Source: Candidatus Raymondbacteria bacterium RIFOXYA2_FULL_49_16
GTDB lineage: Bacteria; Fibrobacterota; OXYB2-FULL-49-7; XYB2-FULL-49-35
Reading direction: 5' to 3'
DNA: 64,000 nt
NCBI GenBank assembly: GCA_001789205.1
Contig: MFYT01000009.1
Span: 55,571-119,570, forward strand
In this document: positions 20,928 through 29,235 of the stretch, in pieces
Layout: every line of letters begins with the position of its first letter
How positions within the stretch are numbered: the stretch's first letter is position 1
Made by a program: the position numbers and the translations under genes
The notes under the pieces: model-generated
Told to the model about the DNA's origin: nothing
What the model saw: only the letters and a program-made list of their open reading frames with translations
The model's database searches: none

Positions 20928-21880
20928 CCGCTCCCCGCATCCAAAACGAGCTCTCCTGGTCAGCCTCGCGCGCCGATATTTTCAACCGCTGCAAACGCGA
21001 ATACTATTACTCCTATTATGGTTCGTTCGGCGGATGGGACCGGAACGCCCTGCCCGAAAAACGGGAGCTCTATATACTGAAAAACACGCGTAACCGGTAT
21101 GCCTGGATGGGCGATGTGGTGCACCAGACCCTTGAGCGGTTTCTGACTGATTTCCAGAATAATAAAAAACTTTCGCGCGAAGAACTGACCGCGCTTGCTG
21201 ACGCGCGCATGCGGAGCGAATACCGCGACTCGCTTGAGCAGCGCTATCGCGAGCGGCCCGGAAGCATCAAGGGGCTGGTGGAGCATGAGAATACTATGAC
21301 CATTGACAAGGGCCAATGGCGCGCCATTCACGAAAACGTGGTTACCTGCACGGGAAATTTCTTTTTCACCGATTTTTACAGGGACATTATTGAAAACAAG
21401 ATTGGCACTATCAAGCGCATGGAAAAACTCGACCATTTCATGTTTCGGGACGTGAAGGTCTATGCCAAGCCCGATGTTGCCTATGTGCAGGACGATAGAC
21501 TCACTATTCTTGACTGGAAAACCGGCAAGCAGGCGGATGAGCACGAGTTTCAGCTCTATTACTATGTTCTCTACGGCGTGCACAAGCTCGGGGTTGCACT
21601 CGATTGCATTGACGCCAGTATTGTGTACCTGAAAGACAATAAGGTAAGTAAAGTGATCATTGAGCCTGACAATGCACAGAGGGCGCTCGCATACATTGAC
21701 CGCACCCACGCTGCCATGGAAGAACTCATTGATCCTGACCACCCTGACCTCATGGACATTGAGCGTTGCCCGCCCTGTCTAGCCGCAGCCACCTGCCGGC
21801 TCTGCAGGTTCTGGAAAAAATGCCACTCCGGGCCTGCGGACCAGTCGCATCTTTCCGGCGGCTCAGAGGCCGCCGGTTAA
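20924..21880 (+). CDS. PD-(D/E)XK nuclease-family protein (RecB/Cas4-like domain)
   Basis: This 318-residue protein shows the RecB-type nuclease pattern: WSASRADIFNRCKREYYY at the start, GDVVHQTLERFL (motif I His), AKPDVAYV (motif II Asp), ILDWKTGK (D-x-K) and FQLYYYVLYG. A C-terminal Cys group (CPPCLAAATCRLCRFWKKC) could bind an iron-sulfur cluster as in Cas4/AddB relatives. No cas genes or helicase are adjacent, so a stand-alone repair role is likelier. It is the last gene of the operon and overlaps batE by ATGA. Its last codons form a hairpin. Confidence 0.85.
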   Translation: MTAPRIQNELSWSASRADIFNRCKREYYYSYYGSFGGWDRNALPEKRELYILKNTRNRYAWMGDVVHQTLERFLTDFQNNKKLSREELTALADARMRSEYRDSLEQRYRERPGSIKGLVEHENTMTIDKGQWRAIHENVVTCTGNFFFTDFYRDIIENKIGTIKRMEKLDHFMFRDVKVYAKPDVAYVQDDRLTILDWKTGKQADEHEFQLYYYVLYGVHKLGVALDCIDASIVYLKDNKVSKVIIEPDNAQRALAYIDRTHAAMEELIDPDHPDLMDIERCPPCLAAATCRLCRFWKKCHSGPADQSHLSGGSEAAG

Positions 21881-22018
21881 TCAATGTGTTATTTTCTATA
21901 AATCGAGGCCAGTGACGGCCTCGTAATATTATTTACCGGTTTGTTTTCGAGCCGTCTGGCTCGATCTTTAAAACAAAAAATGATGGTCAACAGGCAGCCT
22001 CTGTGCTGCCTGCTGGCC
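21855..22018. repeat. Run of four short hairpins at the operon end
   Basis: Four perfect small hairpins of different sequence occur within 164 bases: arms 21855-21862/21869-21876 (CCGGCGGC), 21904-21910/21917-21923 (CGAGGCC), 21947-21953/21958-21964 (TCGAGCC) and 21991-21998/22005-22012 (CAGGCAGC). The last extends to 21985-22018 with two imperfect pairs. Loops are 6, 6, 4 and 6 bases. The first overlaps the nuclease gene end. The third is followed by TCTTTAAAA and may terminate transcription. Confidence 0.7.
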
Positions 22019-22066
22019 CCAACGAGCGGCCTTGCAATTTTCGTTAGAAAAGTCTTCGGGAATTTC

Positions 22067-22118
22067 CTCTTTTTCGCATTGTTCCGCTTCGTGCTCAACT
22101 ATTATTTTCTTGTTCATG
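22067..22118 (+). promoter_or_regulatory. Leaderless-type promoter element, copy A
   Basis: CGCATTGTTC at 22075-22084, then TATTAT at 22100-22105, then exactly 10 bases to the ATG at 22116. The segment GCTnAACnATTATnTTCTTG just before the ATG is nearly repeated, with the same spacing, before the HEAT gene at 29233. No SD site is present, so the hexamer is read as a -10 box whose transcript would start at or near the ATG. Confidence 0.45.
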
Positions 22119-24074
22119 CCTGCTATTCTTTCACTTTGCATCCTTGTCTTCTCTGTCATGCTGGAGCCGCTTGAGGCGCAGGTCCTTTTTTACGAAGATT
22201 TCGAAAACACGGACGTCAGTCTTTCGTGGGAGCAACCTGAAGGCCCAAAACCGTGGCTTACCTTGTCAGAAAAGAGCGCATTTTCAGGGACCCGCGGTGT
22301 CAATATCACAAATGGCGAAAGTCACATGGCGCGGCGTAACCTGATGTGGCCCGTTGCCTCGTCGGCCTGCACGGCCGGGGTCTATCTGGCTTTTCGGTGC
22401 AGGTTCAACGCGCCCGGCCTTGGCGATACGGCTGGCGCACTAGAACGTTTTCCCCTGGTACATTGGGAAATTACCGCGGGAAACAGCAAGTTCAGTAACC
22501 CCACGCTGCTGGTGGTTCAGAACAGCCAGGGCAATCCCTGCTTTCGCATGCTGTCACGAAACCATAAAAGCGCGGAACCTGTGACGACCGGAGACACACC
22601 GCTTACAACCGTGACTCCGGATACGTGGTATTCGCTTGGCATCTATGTCCGGCTCAACGGCGCTGCGCTTATCGACTCCCTGTTCATAAACGGACAATGC
22701 GCGGGCGCGGCGAACATTGCGCTTGAGCAGGCGCCCCTGTTTCTGAATTATATCTCCTTTGGATTCAACAGAAAATCGAGCCTTCCCCTGAACAGCGTTG
22801 ACATTGACGATATTATTCTCACGCGTACGCGGACCGACCCCTTTCTTCCCTATCGGGTGGTCCGCAGACCAGCCGCCTTTGAGTATGTTGGTTCACCTCC
22901 TGTCAAATTCGAAATTCAACCGGACGCCATACCCGAAGGTTCACGTTCAATTCTCGTACATATATTACAGGATCACGCATGTATTGCCCAGAGCGTGTGC
23001 GCCATTGATTCACTAGTGACCTTTGACAATGTACTTGCCCCTCATATACCCTACACCTATTGCCTGATTTTCCAGGGAGGCGAATGCAGGTTTCCTGAAC
23101 AGCGGGGCGGTCCCTTTATGATCGCCGAACACGCAGAGGAGGAAGAAACGCGGTCTTTTGGCGCAGGCACAATCCGGTTTGTGTTGCCGCACGCCAATGC
23201 TGGCCGGGTGATGGCGGGCGATACGCTTTTGGTGGAACTTTCCTTTGAACCGCAGAAAGATGGGACCTGTTTTATTGATCTGAACATAGGATCGGTGAAG
23301 TTCTCCGAATCGCGGCACGAACGGTTCGGCGTGTATGATCCGGGAAAAAACCTGGTTTTCAGTCTCTGCAAACAGGACCTGGTCTATGGTAAGTACCAGG
23401 AAGGGACCAACCAGTTGAAAGCGGTCTCTCTTGTCGATACAGGAAGCGAGTATCCCTTTAATTTCATAGATGCCGGAGGATATTCGTTTGATCAGCGCAA
23501 AGGGAATGCGCGCTTTCCCTTTGTCATAACCCGGGACATGGAGCCTGGCATATGGACCATACGCGCGTATCTGGTGAACGAACACACGGGTCTGCGCCTT
23601 TCGTTCAATTCCCTCTTCTTTACTGTTGGCCGCCCTCTTTTTTCAGCAACGCACGTGCTGTTGGTCCTTTTCTGTGTGTGCGGCGCAATTGTTATACGTG
23701 TCCTTCTTCGCCGCAGGCAACGCAAAAACGAGCCGCCTTCCTCATCGTGGCTTTCCGTGGCTGATTCCATCGAAGAATTGATCATACAGACGTATAGAGA
23801 TACAAATCTTTCGAACAACACCATTGCCCAACACGTGAATTTGAGCACCCCCAAGGTTACTGAAATATACCAACGGGTAAAAGGAAAAACACCTGTGCAG
23901 CATATCCGGGAGATACGGCTCGAAAAAGCGGGTTTGCTGCTTAAAACCACCATGAAATCCGTTTCTGAAATAGCGTATGAGGCCGGCTTTTCAGATCCGG
24001 TCGTTTTTCAACGCAACTTCAAGAAACACAAAGGGTTAACCCCTGGCCAGTATCGGGATAAAAAATCTGATTAA
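22116..24074 (+). CDS. Transmembrane AraC-family regulator with periplasmic LamG-like sensor
   Basis: From the ATG at 22116 this is a 652-residue protein. A signal peptide or anchor (LSLCILVFSVMLEPLEA) is followed by a concanavalin/LamG-like periplasmic domain (about 24-240, LFYEDFENT to NSVDIDDIIL). An Ig-like region follows (about 375-505, with GVYDPGKNLVFSL). One membrane helix lies at about 511-532 (ATHVLLVLFCVCGAIVIRVL), and an AraC double helix-turn-helix at about 551-652 (TIAQHVNLSTP; SVSEIAYEAGFSDPVVFQRN). It likely senses a glycan outside and binds DNA directly. A full-length paralogue lies at 33030. The target is probably the next gene. The frame is open 28 codons upstream, but the ATG at 22116 starts the hydrophobic segment. 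Confidence 0.87.
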   Translation: MPAILSLCILVFSVMLEPLEAQVLFYEDFENTDVSLSWEQPEGPKPWLTLSEKSAFSGTRGVNITNGESHMARRNLMWPVASSACTAGVYLAFRCRFNAPGLGDTAGALERFPLVHWEITAGNSKFSNPTLLVVQNSQGNPCFRMLSRNHKSAEPVTTGDTPLTTVTPDTWYSLGIYVRLNGAALIDSLFINGQCAGAANIALEQAPLFLNYISFGFNRKSSLPLNSVDIDDIILTRTRTDPFLPYRVVRRPAAFEYVGSPPVKFEIQPDAIPEGSRSILVHILQDHACIAQSVCAIDSLVTFDNVLAPHIPYTYCLIFQGGECRFPEQRGGPFMIAEHAEEEETRSFGAGTIRFVLPHANAGRVMAGDTLLVELSFEPQKDGTCFIDLNIGSVKFSESRHERFGVYDPGKNLVFSLCKQDLVYGKYQEGTNQLKAVSLVDTGSEYPFNFIDAGGYSFDQRKGNARFPFVITRDMEPGIWTIRAYLVNEHTGLRLSFNSLFFTVGRPLFSATHVLLVLFCVCGAIVIRVLLRRRQRKNEPPSSSWLSVADSIEELIIQTYRDTNLSNNTIAQHVNLSTPKVTEIYQRVKGKTPVQHIREIRLEKAGLLLKTTMKSVSEIAYEAGFSDPVVFQRNFKKHKGLTPGQYRDKKSD

Positions 24075-24078
24075 TAAA

Positions 24079-24176
24079 AAGTCTCTTTTATTTTAAAATA
24101 GTCTCATCTGTTTTCATATAATCTGCTGTTTTATTTCCATTATCATTGTTTTAAAATTTCCCTGAAATTATATTTG
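24079..24176 (+). promoter_or_regulatory. Possible phased operator and promoter before the DUF6250 gene
   Basis: AAGTCTC at 24079, TAGTCTC at 24099 and TAATCTG at 24119 recur at exactly 20 bases, with a weaker TTATCAT at 24140. TATATTTG at 24169-24176 is a possible -10 box 29 bases beyond the last unit. The helical phasing and the adjacent regulator gene suggest AraC-type binding, but the region is AT-rich, so chance is possible. Confidence 0.4.
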
Positions 24177-24197
24177 CATTTAATAGTAGGGAGGTAA

Positions 24198-25262
24198 ATG
24201 ATGAAAACAGTGATCCGTGTTCTGGCACTGGCCGGTTTCTTCTCGGTTTCCCAGGGTTATGTTGTTGATTCCCTGTTGTTTGGCGATGATTTCGATGGTG
24301 CTCTTGAGAACTGGGTGTGCGAAACCGTCATCGGCGGCAGCGTGAACATCGTAAGCGGGGTTGTTGATATTGACGACAATGGCGGCACCGCGGTCTGGTA
24401 TAAATATCCACTGTCCGACAGCATTGCCATTGAATACAGCGCCCGCTGCTTAAGTGATGGCGCAAATTTGACTGATCTGAACTGTTTCTGGATGGCGCGC
24501 GACCGCGAAAGTACGCCTGTATTGTCGTTGGATAGCGCTTCGTTTTTCAATGCCGGCCGCACAGGCCTGTGGGCCACCTATCATTCGCTTGAGGCGTATT
24601 ACTTCGGCTATGGCGCAAATCTCAACACCACGTTTAACCTGCGCCGGTATTATGACCCAAACGCTCTTCCAACAGAAGTGCTGAGCATGCCGCGCGATGG
24701 TCACCGGGTCATTATTGCCAGCGACAACCAGACAGGCCTCATCACTGCGGGAACGTGGTACCGCTTCAAGGTGGTATATTTTAAGGGTCTCATAGAGGTA
24801 TGGGTAAACAATGTCAAACAATTTACCTATACTGAACAATCGTATGACGTGCCGTATAATCGCGGGTATTTTGGATTCCGTACCACCTATTCTGTCCATG
24901 CGCAGTTCGATTCTGTGCGCATCTTCCTGCTGAAAACAAGTTCAGCGAGCATAGACGACCACGGCATGAGAAACACCAAAGAGCAGGGGATCAAATGTTC
25001 TCCTAACCCGTTTAATCCAATGACAAAAATAACAATTCCGAATTTAATATTACAAAATACGAATGAAGAATTTAAAATATTTGACATACGGGGTAAACTG
25101 GTTAAGGACCTGACACCGGAAATTCGCTCGCCTCGCGTCGCCGCAGGCGAAGCGGGTAATTCCATTACCTGGGACGCCTCGGCCCTGCCATCGGGCGCTT
25201 ATATAATAAAAGCCCAGGCCGGTGCAAACGTGCTCACAAAAAAAGTAATTCTGGCGCGGTAA
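24198..25262 (+). CDS. Secreted DUF6250-like beta-sandwich protein with sorting-like C-terminal domain
   Basis: A 354-residue protein with a signal peptide (VIRVLALAGFFSVSQG). A DUF6250-type lectin-fold domain spans about 25-245. Its marks are FGDDFDGALENWVCE, TAVWYKYPLSDSIAIEYSA, LNCFWMARD, YYFGYGANLNTTFNLRRY and GYFGFRTTYSVHAQFDSV. Such domains occur beside polysaccharide-degrading enzymes; no catalytic activity can be assigned. The sorting-like tail starts at about 269 (SPNPFNPMTKITI). Its two loops contain repeat-like DNA, including a TCGCCT/AGGCGA palindrome. GGGAGG lies before a double ATG. It is the first gene after the membrane regulator. Confidence 0.8.
   Translation: MMKTVIRVLALAGFFSVSQGYVVDSLLFGDDFDGALENWVCETVIGGSVNIVSGVVDIDDNGGTAVWYKYPLSDSIAIEYSARCLSDGANLTDLNCFWMARDRESTPVLSLDSASFFNAGRTGLWATYHSLEAYYFGYGANLNTTFNLRRYYDPNALPTEVLSMPRDGHRVIIASDNQTGLITAGTWYRFKVVYFKGLIEVWVNNVKQFTYTEQSYDVPYNRGYFGFRTTYSVHAQFDSVRIFLLKTSSASIDDHGMRNTKEQGIKCSPNPFNPMTKITIPNLILQNTNEEFKIFDIRGKLVKDLTPEIRSPRVAAGEAGNSITWDASALPSGAYIIKAQAGANVLTKKVILAR
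25125..25154. repeat. Palindrome inside a sorting-domain loop
   Basis: CGCTCGCCT (25125-25133) pairs with AGGCGA-A-GCG (25145-25154) with one bulged base and an 11-base loop. It encodes RSPRVAAGEA, extra residues between the DL and W-D-A strands of the sorting-like domain. Confidence 0.5.
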
Positions 25263-25306
25263 TTGCGTTAATCCATGGCATGAGCCCAACCGAAAAGGAG
25301 CACACA

Positions 25307-26941
25307 ATGAGAAAGATATTCCTCATGTTTTTTTGTCTTTCTATGTTAAGCGGTTTGGCATTTTCTCAAAACAACACCAAACAACTGCTTAAGGGCCGCT
25401 ACTTGAACGTTGTGGGCGGATTTGACGTTCCCAATGTGCGAATTGATAATATGAACCTGATCTGGAGCCGTCTGCAGATCGACAAGCTGCCTGGAACAAA
25501 CACATGGGCCATCAGCCATCCATCCGGGTATGTGCTGGAACTGATTGAACCCGAGAGCCTCGGGGTGGTGGGAGAACCCTGGCCCGCAATGACAGAGGGC
25601 CGGCGCCAAGCTGCTTTTACTTCCGTGGATAAGATTAGTCCCCAAGGTGTGTTCTGGCTGAACCAGAACGAACTGCTGACTTCTGGCCGTAGATCATACC
25701 GCGGGCCGTTCGAACCTAACTGGATGGCTAGAATCAATATTCAAACCGGCGAGGAAATTCTTTACACCATAACATCTGAAGAGAATGAAGAGGGCCCTAA
25801 TTTCCATATGATGCAGGGACTGGGAGCGGGTTTTGTGCGGATCAGCGATACTGCCTGGGCCGCGACTTATGCAAACGGCAACGCCTTCCTTCTTGGCCGT
25901 GGAGGCTACGACGTACTCGGTTCACCGCTTGGCCCTGCCTTGGGGGTCTGGAACATTGATGAGCCTCACGCAAGATATCTGCTCGATTTTCCCATGGATC
26001 ATCCTCTTCGACGGGATCCTTACTATACCTATGCTGGCGGGGAAGCGCAGCAGCTCCTCATGTGGAAGGACCCGGATTCAAACGGGGGCTTCTGGCAGGC
26101 CGGGGACGTAGGCGGTTTGGCATTTATCAACCACCCGCAAGTCAAAGGTATTGTGGCAACCCACAATCATGGCCGGGGCCTGCACGACTATCGCGCCCAG
26201 GGAGACGGGGGTAGTGGAAGTTTTTTTCTTGTTCTTGATCCAGCCGTGTTTTACAGCACTGAAAGCAGCGGAGGCAACCGCGGCGACCATGAAAGCGATA
26301 CCAGTCTGGCACACTACCCCAAGGGCGTGTATGCGAGAGTTGGCCACATTTTTGACCCTGACCATCTTGCAGAGGTGGCCCAGGGTACTCGGCAGCCCTG
26401 GGAGTGTCCTTCCGAGCGTTTTGAATGGCCGCGCGCGGGCATCGAATGGAACGAGCAAGACAGGCCTACCCTGCTGGGCGCCGTGTATTGGGACAATGAG
26501 CGCCAATTGCTCTGGCTGGCCTTGGGCATGCCTGTGGTAAAACTGGTCGCTTACGAGATTGTCGTGGACGACAGCCGTCCAGAGGAACCGATGCGCCTGC
26601 CCGAGAGCTGGCTGGATAACGAGAAAAACCTGGTTCAGGCGGATATTACGGCAGATGATGTAATACAGGTTACCCCGAATCCGTTCAACCCGAGCACGGT
26701 GATAACCATCAATGCGGCATCTGCGCCGCAATTGAGGATATACAATATTCAGGGAACATGCGTCGCTTCTTTCCACCCCGGCGCGATTGCGTCTGGAGAT
26801 ACGTATTCCAGCCTGCACGGCAACGCACAGATAAAGACCGCATACACGTGGCGCGCCGCCGGCCAAGCGTCCGGTCTCTATATCGTCCATGCGGTTGTAC
26901 ATAAGCGTGTTTATACAAAACGAATAATATTTGAGAAATAA
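25307..26941 (+). CDS. Secreted protein of unknown function (propeller-like) with sorting-like C-terminal domain
   Basis: From the ATG at 25307, which has AAAAGGAG upstream, this is 544 residues. The signal peptide is RKIFLMFFCLSMLSGLAFS. The body (about 25-440) is rich in Trp, Gly and Asp with repeated short beta segments and looks like a beta-propeller or beta-solenoid. It shares segments with the protein at 43318: an AGGEAQQLLMWKDPD-like stretch, DPDHLAEVAQGTRQPWE (compare DPADVADVVQGQKQPYE), and a final Y-D-x-R/E-R-x-L/V-L-x-L/V-A strand. No family was recognised. The sorting-like tail begins at about 455 (TPNPFNPSTVITI). It follows the DUF6250 gene by 44 bases in the same direction. Confidence 0.75.
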   Translation: MRKIFLMFFCLSMLSGLAFSQNNTKQLLKGRYLNVVGGFDVPNVRIDNMNLIWSRLQIDKLPGTNTWAISHPSGYVLELIEPESLGVVGEPWPAMTEGRRQAAFTSVDKISPQGVFWLNQNELLTSGRRSYRGPFEPNWMARINIQTGEEILYTITSEENEEGPNFHMMQGLGAGFVRISDTAWAATYANGNAFLLGRGGYDVLGSPLGPALGVWNIDEPHARYLLDFPMDHPLRRDPYYTYAGGEAQQLLMWKDPDSNGGFWQAGDVGGLAFINHPQVKGIVATHNHGRGLHDYRAQGDGGSGSFFLVLDPAVFYSTESSGGNRGDHESDTSLAHYPKGVYARVGHIFDPDHLAEVAQGTRQPWECPSERFEWPRAGIEWNEQDRPTLLGAVYWDNERQLLWLALGMPVVKLVAYEIVVDDSRPEEPMRLPESWLDNEKNLVQADITADDVIQVTPNPFNPSTVITINAASAPQLRIYNIQGTCVASFHPGAIASGDTYSSLHGNAQIKTAYTWRAAGQASGLYIVHAVVHKRVYTKRIIFEK

Positions 26942-26960
26942 TTCCTTAGTGGAGGCAAAT

Positions 26961-29129
26961 ATGCATACGAAGTTCCTGGTTCCAGTCGTACTGTTTTCCA
27001 TTTATGGATTCGTTGCCGGGGCTGCTCCGGATAGCCTGACCGCAGTCCATAGACATGGTCAAACTTTTTTAACCTGGAAAGATGTTCCAGGCGCCACTGC
27101 ATACCGGATTTATAGAGCTGGAGGAGCAATGTCTCCCGCGGACCTGATTGTGGCGAACCGAATTGCGGAAATTCAAAGCGGTTCTTCAAAAATCGGATAC
27201 TGGGACATCACCCAAATAAAAGGAACCGCGGTCCGGGACTTCACCACGGCCATCGGTTCTGATTTTTACCGTATCGATGATCTGGGAACGCCTTTGAACG
27301 ATTCAAATGAACTGTTTGTATGGACCACCCAGGAATCAGGCGGCGGCGCCTTCCACTATACCGTTACGGCCGTAACCGGCGCTTCCGAGGATGCTTCCAT
27401 CGGCGCTGGAAACCGCGTTGGGCCTGTTTCTGAAAATGAATGCGTCATGATTTGGCCCGTGGAACAGGCCCGCACCGCCGACCAGTCGGGCCACGTATTC
27501 ATGATGTGGATGCCCTATGACAAATGGGCCCTTGATTTTCAGGGATATGCCTATCCCATATACCTGGCCGCAAAACCGGAATTTATTGGACAAAAGAAAA
27601 AGGTGGTCCTGCACATGCATGGCGCGAGCGCCTATTTCAACGCATGGATGAATGACGGTTCCACCATTAAAACCGCTGTCGAGGCCCTTGCGTCCGACTA
27701 TCTCATGGTCATTGCCGATGACCCGGGCATGTCCTGGCATTTCGGGTTTGCAGACACCAAGCAGAACGGCGTCAACACCATTGCCGATGGCAGTGTGGTT
27801 AAAAACTACACTCAATACCGTAACTGGTGCATGATACGCTGGCTCATCTCGGGTCAGGCACCGTGGCTTGGCGACAGCAACGAAGTGGCGGCGCTAGGCC
27901 ATTCCATGGGAGGCACGGGCTCCATGACCTTTGCCATCCAGCATCCCGAGATATTCGCCTATGTGGAGTATGCTTCCGAGGGGATCAACAACTGGCTCAT
28001 GGACCCGCCCTACCGGGCAGACGGCTGGGCAAAAAATTTCGCCTACTGCATAGGAAGCGAGGACCAGGACCTGGAATATCGGGACCTTATCAGCAAGGAT
28101 AAGCTGATTGACAACCAGGATATGGGCATGCGCGCCTGGGCATGGCTCTCAATGCGCGACAGCGTTACCCTGGCATACAGGAACCGGGACGATCTGCCCT
28201 TTCTCAATTTTTGTCATGGTACGCAGGACGGATCTATAGACTGGGAACCACAGGGCCTGCCGGTGTGGCAAGACCACAATGCCAACCCGTTTGCGGCCAA
28301 CCTGTTTCCTTATTCGGGCTGCTGGGTAAACAGGGGCCATTCGAGTCAGGGCGCCAAGGGCGCCAACCCCAGCGGATATGTGCCAAAAAACCATTTTGTA
28401 CTGGCCTTGAAAAATGCCTCCTCTGACGATCAGCTCAATCCAGCATGCGATGCCGTGTCCTGCGCGGACAGCGGTCAGTTCAATGCGCGTATTCTCTGGT
28501 CAACGGAGCGGACAACCATTAACGAACCGCCAGTAGATAGCCCCGATGAATTCAGCACAACAATCAAGCTCGATACAAAAACCATTTATTACCTCCCGGT
28601 ATACGGCGGATCTGGAACCGAGACTGTGGACATAACGCCAAGGCGGCTCCAGCAATTCCCGCGCATTCCGTATGCGGAGTATGACTGGCAGAACATTCCA
28701 GCCGGAGGCGGTGCTCCAGTGCAGAACGGAACTGCTATTGCTGATCAATACGGCATGTTTACCATTGAGGGTTTTCGATTCAGCGTTGCAGGAAACAAGC
28801 TGGTGGTTACAACTTCCAGTGCGGGCGCAACCGTCAATGCCGGTTTAGATGATCAGGAAGTCATGATCAAAACAAGTCCAAATCCGTTCAATCCGGTAGT
28901 GACAATAGCTGTCAGAAATCAGCAGGCAATTGGCAGCAAGACCATCGTGTTTGAAATATTCGACGTTCACGGAAACCTTGTTGCTAAACTGCCGGCTGTT
29001 AGTCCGGCCTGCGGCGGACTGCCTGCTGAAATAACCTGGAACGCGGCAGGAAAGGCTTCCGGTGTGTATATTGTCCGCGCTGTGGCAAAGAATCGCGTAC
29101 ATACTACCCGTATAATATATTCAAAATAA
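26961..29129 (+). CDS. Secreted alpha/beta-hydrolase (esterase-like) with Fn3-like N-domain and sorting-like tail
   Basis: From the ATG at 26961 (GGAGG upstream) this is 722 residues. The order is signal peptide (FLVPVVLFSIYGFVAGA), an Fn3-like domain (about 20-150, HGQTFLTWKDVPGATAYRIY to GPVSENE), then an alpha/beta-hydrolase. The nucleophile elbow is GHSMGGTGS with S315. A CHGTQDGSIDW segment would give the acid and NRGHSSQG a His. A further beta domain (DITPRRLQQFPRIP) precedes the sorting-like tail at about 638. Three relatives are at 34904, 46137 and 61830. An esterase acting on acylated glycans is the best guess. The second tail loop carries an AGTCCG/CGGACT palindrome. Confidence 0.8.
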   Translation: MHTKFLVPVVLFSIYGFVAGAAPDSLTAVHRHGQTFLTWKDVPGATAYRIYRAGGAMSPADLIVANRIAEIQSGSSKIGYWDITQIKGTAVRDFTTAIGSDFYRIDDLGTPLNDSNELFVWTTQESGGGAFHYTVTAVTGASEDASIGAGNRVGPVSENECVMIWPVEQARTADQSGHVFMMWMPYDKWALDFQGYAYPIYLAAKPEFIGQKKKVVLHMHGASAYFNAWMNDGSTIKTAVEALASDYLMVIADDPGMSWHFGFADTKQNGVNTIADGSVVKNYTQYRNWCMIRWLISGQAPWLGDSNEVAALGHSMGGTGSMTFAIQHPEIFAYVEYASEGINNWLMDPPYRADGWAKNFAYCIGSEDQDLEYRDLISKDKLIDNQDMGMRAWAWLSMRDSVTLAYRNRDDLPFLNFCHGTQDGSIDWEPQGLPVWQDHNANPFAANLFPYSGCWVNRGHSSQGAKGANPSGYVPKNHFVLALKNASSDDQLNPACDAVSCADSGQFNARILWSTERTTINEPPVDSPDEFSTTIKLDTKTIYYLPVYGGSGTETVDITPRRLQQFPRIPYAEYDWQNIPAGGGAPVQNGTAIADQYGMFTIEGFRFSVAGNKLVVTTSSAGATVNAGLDDQEVMIKTSPNPFNPVVTIAVRNQQAIGSKTIVFEIFDVHGNLVAKLPAVSPACGGLPAEITWNAAGKASGVYIVRAVAKNRVHTTRIIYSK
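29001..29020. repeat. Palindrome inside a sorting-domain loop
   Basis: AGTCCG (29001-29006) and CGGACT (29015-29020) flank 8 GC-rich bases. It falls at the same loop of the sorting-like domain as the palindromes at 25125 and 61363. Confidence 0.45.
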
Positions 29130-29141
29130 AAATCACGCTCG

Positions 29142-29181
29142 CCCGGCCGGCAACAAACCCCCTCTTGCGCCGGCCGGGTTT
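29142..29181 (+). terminator. Terminator after the DUF6250-to-esterase gene group
   Basis: Perfect 10-bp arms CCCGGCCGGC (29142-29151) and GCCGGCCGGG (29169-29178) with a 17-base loop are followed by TTT. It lies 13 bases after the esterase stop and separates this operon from the HEAT-GT2-YaiO group. Confidence 0.7.
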
Positions 29182-29182
29182 C

Positions 29183-29235
29183 CCCGTTTCCCGCATTGTT
29201 CTTACGTCCGCTGAACGATTATCTTCTTGGTCATG
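29183..29235 (+). promoter_or_regulatory. Leaderless-type promoter element, copy B
   Basis: CGCATTGTTC at 29192-29201, then GATTAT at 29217-29222, then 10 bases to the ATG at 29233. The distances between these parts are the same as before the regulator at 22116, and 16 of the last 20 bases before the ATG match that copy. Confidence 0.45.

Noticed and set aside
21855-22018. CRISPR array or integron-type attachment site
   Set aside because: The hairpins differ in sequence, there are no identical repeats with spacers, and no cas or integrase gene is nearby, despite the Cas4-like nuclease fold of the preceding gene.
23013-23585. A 190-residue minus-strand open frame inside the first membrane regulator
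   Set aside because: Antisense to a region conserved in the paralogue at 33030; no independent support.
26078-27001. A 307-residue minus-strand open frame opposite the secreted gene at 25307
   Set aside because: It has no signal, motif or ribosome-binding site and lies antisense to a gene with a signal peptide and a conserved tail; it is a coding-strand shadow.
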